NCBI GenBank assembly: GCA_964388595.1
Contig: CAYMAX010000003.1
Location: 1 to 46,893 of the forward strand
DNA length: 46,893 nt
Direction: 5' to 3'
DNA from: CAYMAX01 sp964388595
GTDB lineage: Bacteria; Bacteroidota; Bacteroidia; Bacteroidales; UBA932
In this document: in pieces, positions 1 to 5,236 of the stretch
Position numbering within the stretch: position 1 is the first letter of the stretch
How the letters are laid out: each line of letters starts with the position of its first letter
Made by a program: the position numbers and the translations under genes
The notes under the pieces: model-generated
What the model was told of the DNA's origin: nothing
The model's database searches: none
Seen by the model: only the letters and a program-made list of their open reading frames with translations

Positions 1-200
1 ATGCCCCTGAGGCGCAAAATGTTTATGTTTTGCACCTCAGAGGCATATCCAACAGCCCAGCGGCAATTTGATTCTGAGACTGGCGAGCGAAGAGTCGAGC
101 CTCGAAGAATCAATTGCCGTGGGCGACCAAGACCAGATTATCGTGGGCGACCAATCAGCGATTGACCATCACTCAGGTGCAAAAAGGGGTTACATCATAG
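1..200. repeat. Non-coding region with nested inverted and direct repeats
   Basis: I see no gene here. Positions 1-19 and 28-46 are inverted copies around an 8-base loop. Read on the minus strand, all 19 positions pair, two of them as G-U wobbles, whereas plus-strand RNA would have two C-A mismatches. This suggests that the hairpin acts in minus-strand RNA. The motif CTSAGGYGCAAAA occurs at 7-19, inverted at 29-41, and again at 173-185. The 13-mer CGTGGGCGACCAA is repeated directly at 118-130 and 142-154. A further imperfect inverted repeat (CAATTTGATTC / GAATCAATTG) lies around 65-117. The L16 gene expected after rpsC is not here. What these repeats do is unknown. Confidence 0.55.
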
Positions 201-207
201 GGATATA

Positions 208-240
208 TAAAAAAAGGCTGACACAATGGCCAGCCTCTTT
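208..240 (-). terminator. Rho-independent terminator after rpsC
   Basis: On the minus strand the stem GGCTG/CAGCC (231-235 with 216-220) encloses a 10-base loop. It is extended by an A-rich 5' flank that can pair with the seven-T tract at 209-215. It begins about 16 bases after the rpsC stop codon, so the ribosomal operon ends here instead of running into rplP. Confidence 0.85.
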
Positions 241-255
241 CATGATATATACCTG

Positions 256-1110
256 TTATTCGGTAGGATTGTCTCTGCGAGGACGTCCTTCACCGCGACG
301 GTCATCACGACGGTCATCGCGACGAGGTCCACGACGGTCATCACGACGGTCATCACGACGGTCATCACGACGGGGTCCACGACGATCATCACGTCTTGGT
401 CCACGACGGTCTCCACCACGACGGTTGTCTCCGCTCTGTGCCTGTGAATTGGCTGCTACACCGGCGTTGGGAGAGAGGTCGCGTTTGCCATAGACTTCTC
501 CATTGCAAATCCACACTTTGATACCGAGAACACCGACTTTGGTATGAGCCTCAGCAAGTGCATAGTCAATATCTGCGCGGAATGTATGAAGAGGAGTACG
601 TCCCTCTTTGAAGAGTTCTCTACGTGCCATTTCTGCACCTCCGAGACGGCCGCTGATGAGTACTTTGATACCCTCGGCGCCCATACGCATAGTGGTGGCG
701 ATGGACATTTTGATAGCTCTACGATAGGAAACACGTCCCTCTACCTGACGAGCGATGTTGTTGGCCACGATATTGGCATCCACTTCAGGTCTTTTAACTT
801 CAAAGATGTTTATCTGAACTTCTTTGTTGGAGATTTTCTTCAACTCTTCTTTTAGTTTGTCAACTTCCTGACCGCCTTTACCGATGATAATACCCGGACG
901 AGCGGTATGAATAGTGACTGTGATGAGTTTAAGAGTTCTTTCGATGACAATCTTGGAAAGATTGACTTTCGAAATACGTGCATTGAGGTATTCGCGAATC
1001 TTGGAGTCTTCAAGAATCTTGCCTGCATAGTCTGTGCCACCATACCAGTTGGAGTCCCAGCCGCGGATGATACCAATTCTGTTGCTGATAGGATTAATTT
1101 TCTGTCCCAT
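256..1110 (-). CDS. rpsC: 30S ribosomal protein S3 with Arg/Asp-repeat C-terminal tail
   Basis: S3 is a small-subunit head protein that helps form the mRNA entry channel. The start MGQKINPISNRIGIIRGWDS is the standard Bacteroidota S3 N-terminus. The KH-domain motif GIIIGKGGQEVDKL is present, as is the conserved C-terminal domain up to VYGKRDLSPNAG at about residue 217. Beyond that lies a roughly 65-residue tail made of RRDD and RRGP units, encoded by 12-base DNA repeats at about 287-432. Bacteroidota S3 often has a short basic tail, but this one is long and strictly repetitive. The start codon lies 1 base after the rplV stop. A perfect AAGGAGG sits 9 bases before it, inside the end of rplV, which is unusual in this phylum. 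It is the last gene of the operon, with a terminator directly after. Confidence 0.97.
   Translation of the reverse strand: MGQKINPISNRIGIIRGWDSNWYGGTDYAGKILEDSKIREYLNARISKVNLSKIVIERTLKLITVTIHTARPGIIIGKGGQEVDKLKEELKKISNKEVQINIFEVKRPEVDANIVANNIARQVEGRVSYRRAIKMSIATTMRMGAEGIKVLISGRLGGAEMARRELFKEGRTPLHTFRADIDYALAEAHTKVGVLGIKVWICNGEVYGKRDLSPNAGVAANSQAQSGDNRRGGDRRGPRRDDRRGPRRDDRRDDRRDDRRGPRRDDRRDDRRGEGRPRRDNPTE
287..432 (-). repeat. 12-bp coding tandem repeat in rpsC tail
   Basis: Imperfect tandem units of the type GACGGTCATCAC (plus strand) alternate with GGTCCAC-containing units. Read on minus they encode RRDD and RRGP tetrapeptides in frame. The unit is a multiple of 3, so slippage would change tail length without a frameshift. 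Confidence 0.85.
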
Positions 1111-1111
1111 A

Positions 1112-1573
1112 TTATTTCTCCTCCTTGGTTACGGTTTCTTTAACATTCTGATCTCCTGCGAGATTCTCTTTTTTATCCTTGACGCCTACTATCAGGGTAA
1201 TGTGGTTGGAACGCTTGCGGATGCGAGCGGCACGGCCTTGAGGGGCGGTACGAATACGTTTGATGGTAACGCCTTCATCGACCATAATGGTCTTGACGAT
1301 GACATTGCCGTTTTCAAGTTCCTTGCGGTCAGCTTCGTTTTTGGCTTCCCAATTGGCTATTGCCGAACGGAGAAGTTTGGACAAGCGGACAGCAGATTCT
1401 CTTTTGGTGTATTTAAGAATATCCAAAGCTCTGTTGACTTCCACGCCTCTGATATTGTCTGCCAGAAGACGCATCTTCTGAGGAGATGTGGGGACATCAT
1501 TCAGCTTTGCGATAGCTGTTACTTTTTTTGTTTCTTTAAGCCTGTCGGCCATTTGTTTTTTACGAGATCCCAT
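1112..1573 (-). CDS. rplV: 50S ribosomal protein L22
   Basis: L22 binds 23S rRNA, and its extended beta-hairpin lines the peptide exit tunnel. Family motifs visible are VPTSPQKMRLLADNIRG, LLRSAIANWEAKN and the hairpin APQGRAARIRKRSNHIT. At 153 residues it is somewhat longer than many L22 proteins because of a charged C-terminal extension ending TKEEK. That extension also encodes the Shine-Dalgarno site used by rpsC. It lies between rpsS and rpsC in the canonical S10 order. The start ATG (MGSRKKQ) gives the usual Bacteroidota N-terminus. Confidence 0.96.
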   Translation of the reverse strand: MGSRKKQMADRLKETKKVTAIAKLNDVPTSPQKMRLLADNIRGVEVNRALDILKYTKRESAVRLSKLLRSAIANWEAKNEADRKELENGNVIVKTIMVDEGVTIKRIRTAPQGRAARIRKRSNHITLIVGVKDKKENLAGDQNVKETVTKEEK

Positions 1574-1598
1574 TATTGTAATAATTTACATTAATTGA

Positions 1599-1865
1599 TT
1601 AACGATTACCCGCGTGACCTTTAAAGGTACGGGTGGGTGCAAACTCTCCCAATTTGTGGCCTACCATATTTTCAGTAACATATACCGGAATAAATTTGTT
1701 TCCGTTATGAACAGCGATAGTGTGACCGACAAAGTCAGGTGATATCAAGCTGGCACGTGACCAGGTCTTGATAACTTCTTTTTTCATACTGCCCTCATTC
1801 ATAGCGAGAACTCTTTTCTCGAGACTTGCCTGAATATAAGGACCTTTTCTAAGTGATCTACTCAT
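1599..1865 (-). CDS. rpsS: 30S ribosomal protein S19
   Basis: S19 lies in the 30S head and contacts S13 and the A-site finger. The 88-residue protein begins MSRSLRKGPYI and has the conserved TWSRASLISPDFVGHTIAVHNG and VGHKLGEFAPTRTFKGH segments. It is full length for the family. It lies between rplB and rplV with gaps of about 21-25 bases, as in a normal S10 operon. Confidence 0.97.
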   Translation of the reverse strand: MSRSLRKGPYIQASLEKRVLAMNEGSMKKEVIKTWSRASLISPDFVGHTIAVHNGNKFIPVYVTENMVGHKLGEFAPTRTFKGHAGNR

Positions 1866-1886
1866 AATACTCTATACTTTATTCCG

Positions 1887-2711
1887 TTATTTTTTCCTTC
1901 TTTCAATGATGAACTTATTGGAAGTACTCTTAGGATTGCGAGTCTTGTAACCTCTTGAAGGAACGCCCTTACGTGAACGGGGAAGTCCTCCGGATGCACG
2001 TCCTTCACCACCACCCATAGGGTGATCGACAGGGTTCATAACGACGCCACGGTTGCGAGGTCTGCGACCTAACCAGCGTTTGCGTCCTGCTTTTCCATGA
2101 GATTCCAAAATGTGGTCAGGATTTGATACACTCCCAACAGTAGCACGGCAAGATGTAGGAACCATTCTGGTCTCACCTGAGGGGAGGCGAAGAATAGCTT
2201 GTTTACCTTCACGTGCTGTGAGCTGTGCGGAAGCGCCGGCGCTACGTGCCATAGCGGCACCTTGTCCCGGGCGAAGCTCGATGTTGTGAACTATTGTACC
2301 AAGTGGAATTTCAGCTAGAGGGAGAGAGTTGCCAACTTCAGGAGCAATGCCTGTACCTGAAGCAATCGTTTGTCCAACTTTGATCCCGTCGGGAGCGATA
2401 ATATATCTTTTTTCTCCGTCAGCATATACTACCAACGCAATGCGTGCACTGCGGTTTGGATCGTATTCGATAGTCTTAACGGTGGCAGTATAATTGTCTT
2501 TGTCGCGAAGAAAATCTATCACACGATACATTTTCTTGTGTCCGCCACCGATGTAGCGCATAGTCATTTTACCCTGATTGTTGCGACCGCCTGTGCTCTT
2601 GATAGGTTCAAGAAGGGACTTCTCAGGAGTGGTGCAGGTGATATCGTCAAATGCGCTTATTACTTTTCCTCTTGTACCGGGGGTAACCGGTTTAAATTTA
2701 CGTACTGCCAT
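1887..2711 (-). CDS. rplB: 50S ribosomal protein L2
   Basis: L2 is a primary 23S rRNA binder needed for subunit association and peptidyl transferase assembly. The 274-residue protein has the standard start MAVRKFKPVTPGTRGKV. It carries the RNA-binding segment GGGHKKMYRVIDF and the C-terminal NPVDHPMGGGEGRASGG loop, which holds the conserved histidine associated with peptidyl transferase function. Length and motifs are normal. It is five bases downstream of rplW. Confidence 0.98.
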   Translation of the reverse strand: MAVRKFKPVTPGTRGKVISAFDDITCTTPEKSLLEPIKSTGGRNNQGKMTMRYIGGGHKKMYRVIDFLRDKDNYTATVKTIEYDPNRSARIALVVYADGEKRYIIAPDGIKVGQTIASGTGIAPEVGNSLPLAEIPLGTIVHNIELRPGQGAAMARSAGASAQLTAREGKQAILRLPSGETRMVPTSCRATVGSVSNPDHILESHGKAGRKRWLGRRPRNRGVVMNPVDHPMGGGEGRASGGLPRSRKGVPSRGYKTRNPKSTSNKFIIERRKK

Positions 2712-2716
2712 AATGA

Positions 2717-3007
2717 TTAAATGTTGCTGTAGAAATCGATCTTGTCGTCATTAGCCAAGGTCACGTACGCTTTCTTAAAATGATTTGCACGGCCTGTCAA
2801 TAATCCCGCTTTGGTAAAGCGGCTCTTACGTTTTCCGTGGTAGTTAACGGTATTTACATCTTTCACCGTCACACCATACTGTTGCTCAACCGCGTTCTTT
2901 ATCTCTATCTTATTGGCATCGCGGTCAACTATAAAACCGTAACGATTCAATTTTTCGCCCTGAATCGTCAATTTCTCTGTTACTATAGGCTTAATTAATA
3001 TTCCCAT
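2717..3007 (-). CDS. rplW: 50S ribosomal protein L23
   Basis: L23 sits at the tunnel exit and docks trigger factor and SRP. I chose the ATG at 3007 (MGILIKPIVTEKLT), which matches the family N-terminus and gives 96 residues. A longer open frame reaches 3055 but would overlap the end of rplD and add residues with no family resemblance. Motifs include KPIVTEK near the start and GRANHFKKAYVTL near the end. Spacing to rplD is 10 bases. Confidence 0.95.
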   Translation of the reverse strand: MGILIKPIVTEKLTIQGEKLNRYGFIVDRDANKIEIKNAVEQQYGVTVKDVNTVNYHGKRKSRFTKAGLLTGRANHFKKAYVTLANDDKIDFYSNI

Positions 3008-3017
3008 GTCTTTACGG

Positions 3018-3644
3018 TTATTTGCGTCTCTCTGAAATAATGTCCTGTACTCCATCGACCATCACCAGCTGATAAGCATTCATGATGCTGTAAGTGTTGA
3101 TCTCATCGACAGTGATGACATTGACATTGGGGAGATTGCGAGATGAAATGTAAATATTGTCAGAATTTTGAGGAAGGATAAACAAAGTGTTTCTTCCATT
3201 TGCTTTGAGATTGTCAAGAATCTGAATAAATTCTTTGGTCTTGGGAGCATCCATAGTGAAAGGCTCTACCATAATGATGGCTTTGTCTTTGGCTTTGTAA
3301 CTCAAAGCAGAGTAACGGGCAAGTTGTTTAAGCTTCTTGTTGAGTTTGAAACGATAGTCGCGAGGCTGAGGTCCGAAAGCCCTTCCACCACCTACATAAG
3401 TGGGTGATTTGATACTTCCATGACGTGCTCCGCCACCACCTTTCTGTCGTCCCATCTTCTTGGTACTATAATCTACTTCCCATTTTTCTTTGGTCTTGTG
3501 TGTGCCCTGACGATTGTTGGCAAGATATTGCTTAACGTCGAGGTAAATAGCGTGATCATTGGGTTCTATTCCAAAAATCCCTTTGTCGAGAGTCACTTGT
3601 TTTTCTGACTCTGTCCCATCAATTTTGTAAACAGGTAATTTCAT
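3018..3644 (-). CDS. rplD: 50S ribosomal protein L4
   Basis: L4 binds 23S rRNA, and its loop reaches the exit-tunnel constriction. The 208-residue protein contains the tunnel loop KMGRQKGGGGARHGSIKSP and the following GGGRAFGPQPRDY. In gamma-proteobacteria L4 also represses the S10 operon, and that role is unproven here. The start lies 4 bases after the rplC stop. A GGAGG sits 9 bases before the ATG, inside the last codons of rplC, suggesting coupled translation. Confidence 0.97.
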   Translation of the reverse strand: MKLPVYKIDGTESEKQVTLDKGIFGIEPNDHAIYLDVKQYLANNRQGTHKTKEKWEVDYSTKKMGRQKGGGGARHGSIKSPTYVGGGRAFGPQPRDYRFKLNKKLKQLARYSALSYKAKDKAIIMVEPFTMDAPKTKEFIQILDNLKANGRNTLFILPQNSDNIYISSRNLPNVNVITVDEINTYSIMNAYQLVMVDGVQDIISERRK

Positions 3645-3648
3645 AGCA

Positions 3649-4272
3649 CTAATCCTCCAATAATACGTAAGAACCTTTGGCTCCGGGGATAGAACCCTTT
3701 ACGAGCACTAAGTTGTTTTCGGGAATCACCTTAACGACTTTAAGGTTGAGGACCTTAACTCGGTCTCCACCCATACGTCCGGCCATTCTCATTCCTTTAA
3801 ATACTCTTGAAGGCCAAGAAGATGCACCCATTGAACCGGGGTGGCGAAGTCTGTCTGACTGACCATGAGTGGTCCCGCCTACTCCCTGAAAATGGTAGCG
3901 TTTGACTACGCCTTGAAATCCCTTACCTTTAGAGATACCAGTGACATCAATCCATTCAACCCCATCGCTGAGGTCTGAAACGGTGATAGTGTCGCCAAGC
4001 TTCAATTCTTTGTCGCCGAAGTTGTCAAACTCCACGACTTTGCGCTTGGGTGTGGTTCCTGCCTTTTCAAAGTGCCCTTTAAGGGCCTTGCTGGTGTGCT
4101 TTTCTTTCATTTCGTCATAGGCAAGTTGTACAGCGGCATAACCATCTTTCTCTACTGTACGAATCTGCGTGACAACGCACGGACCAGCCTCAATAACGGT
4201 GCATGGGATGTTTTTCCCATCAGCATCGAAAACGGAAGTCATTCCGATTTTTTTTCCAATTAATCCAGGCAT
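3649..4272 (-). CDS. rplC: 50S ribosomal protein L3
   Basis: L3 is one of the first proteins to assemble on 23S rRNA. It starts MPGLIGKKIGMTSVF and shows the conserved GGTTHGQSDRLRHPGSMGASS loop region near the peptidyl transferase centre, then GMRMAGRMGGDRV. It is the first gene of the operon here. rpsJ (S10), which normally lies directly upstream, is absent. In its place are a 120-base promoter region and an unrelated solute-binding lipoprotein gene. Confidence 0.97.
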   Translation of the reverse strand: MPGLIGKKIGMTSVFDADGKNIPCTVIEAGPCVVTQIRTVEKDGYAAVQLAYDEMKEKHTSKALKGHFEKAGTTPKRKVVEFDNFGDKELKLGDTITVSDLSDGVEWIDVTGISKGKGFQGVVKRYHFQGVGGTTHGQSDRLRHPGSMGASSWPSRVFKGMRMAGRMGGDRVKVLNLKVVKVIPENNLVLVKGSIPGAKGSYVLLED

Positions 4273-4315
4273 TGGTTGTTAATTAAATAAATGTAAATCA
4301 ATAAGTTAAATAAAT

Positions 4316-4332
4316 CCGCACAAATTTTGCGG
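4316..4332 (-). promoter_or_regulatory. Hairpin at the 5' end of the rplC operon leader
   Basis: On the minus strand CCGCA (4332-4328) and TGCGG (4320-4316) pair around a 7-base loop. It begins a few bases after the -7 box, so it would be the first structure in the mRNA. It may stabilise the transcript or take part in autoregulation. The stem is only 5 bp, so this is tentative. Confidence 0.4.
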
Positions 4333-4336
4333 GCAG

Positions 4337-4367
4337 CAAAGGTAACAATATTTATTTAATTAACAAT
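4337..4367 (-). promoter_or_regulatory. Bacteroides-type promoter of the rplC operon
   Basis: On the minus strand, ATTG (4367-4364) is followed 19 bases later by TACCTTTG (4344-4337). The second box matches the TAnnTTTG consensus exactly, and the spacing is that of Bacteroides sigma-ABfr promoters. The leader to the rplC ATG would be about 60 bases. Confidence 0.75.
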
Positions 4368-4392
4368 TAATTAACAGAAATGATTTGGAGTG

Positions 4393-5163
4393 CTATTGCT
4401 TCTTGGTAGAGTTGGATTTATTCAAAATATATTTCTGAATAATGGCATCCAACTGGCCGTTTGCTTTGAGATGGGAGAGACCTTTGTTAAATTGTTCGAG
4501 GAGCTCGGCATTGTACCCTTTTCTCACGGCGAAAGCGCAGTCTTTAACCTCTACAGGGTAAGAGATGATTTTCACTCTCACACCCTTGTTGATACGATAC
4601 AGAGCAAGTCCCTCATCATCTATCACACAGTCAGCAAACCCATGTTCTACTGCGTCATAAGTGTTGTTAGGTGAAAGCAACGATACGAAAGTGAAATTGT
4701 AAAGGTCTTTCATAGACTCTGCATAATCTTCAGACAGGGAACCTGAGAGGGCTACGACTTTTTTACCCTTCAAGTCGGTAAGTCCTTTGATGGTCTCATC
4801 TTTGGATCGGACAGAGAAGACAAGTCCAGTTGAGTAATAGGGGTCAGAAAAGTCATAGATATGCTTACGAGGCTCGCTGATGACCAAAGAGGAGATAAAC
4901 CCATCTACCTTCCCATCGATAAGATGGTCCAGAGATATGGAAAATTGATTAACGTCAAAGCTTATCTTAAAATGTTGGTCTTTAGCAATAGCCTCCATAA
5001 TATCGACATCTATGCCTGTGAGATGTCCGGAGTCATCATAATAAACAAATGGTGGAAGATTGATCCCCACCCCGATGGTAAAAACTTTTTCTTTAGTCTT
5101 GCATCCTGAAAGAACTGCTGCGCAGAGGAGACATACCATCAGTGTAAAAATAGTACGTTTCAT
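4393..5163 (-). CDS. Family 3 periplasmic solute-binding lipoprotein
   Basis: This 256-residue protein looks like a bacterial extracellular solute-binding protein of family 3 (SBP_bac_3), which usually binds amino acids for an ABC importer. It begins with a lipoprotein signal ending LSGC at residue 20. Visible family features are FTIGVGINLPPFVYYDDSG, then LTGIDVDIMEAIA, and the hinge-region LKGKKVVALSGSLSEDY. No permease or ATPase genes are nearby. It could serve a transporter encoded elsewhere, or act as a sensor or chorismate-mutase-like periplasmic enzyme, since this fold is reused. It is minus strand, directly upstream of the ribosomal operon but separated by that operon's own promoter. 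The ligand is unknown. Confidence 0.85.
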   Translation of the reverse strand: MKRTIFTLMVCLLCAAVLSGCKTKEKVFTIGVGINLPPFVYYDDSGHLTGIDVDIMEAIAKDQHFKISFDVNQFSISLDHLIDGKVDGFISSLVISEPRKHIYDFSDPYYSTGLVFSVRSKDETIKGLTDLKGKKVVALSGSLSEDYAESMKDLYNFTFVSLLSPNNTYDAVEHGFADCVIDDEGLALYRINKGVRVKIISYPVEVKDCAFAVRKGYNAELLEQFNKGLSHLKANGQLDAIIQKYILNKSNSTKKQ

Positions 5164-5187
5164 AGCGATAGTGATTTAGTGTTTCGA

Positions 5188-5195
5188 CAAATATA
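5188..5195 (-). promoter_or_regulatory. -7 box for the solute-binding lipoprotein gene
   Basis: TATATTTG on the minus strand matches TAnnTTTG exactly and lies 24 bases before the start codon at 5163. No clear TTTG box is seen 19-21 bases upstream, so the promoter is plausible but weak. Confidence 0.5.
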
Positions 5196-5236
5196 ACTAA
5201 AAAAAAGTAACTTAGCCTCATAAAACAGATGCGATT

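Noticed and set aside
1..200. rplP (L16) continuing the S10 operon
   Set aside because: No minus-strand frame gives an L16-like protein, and a strong terminator separates this region from rpsC.
287..432. Short regular repeats that might suggest a CRISPR array
   Set aside because: The units are 12 bases, contiguous and in frame within rpsC, with no spacers and no cas genes nearby.
68..493. Plus-strand open frame over the repeat region and the end of rpsC
   Set aside because: More than half is the antisense of the rpsC repeat tail, it starts at a non-ATG codon, and it crosses a minus-strand terminator. The Arg/Ser-rich translation reflects the DNA repeat.
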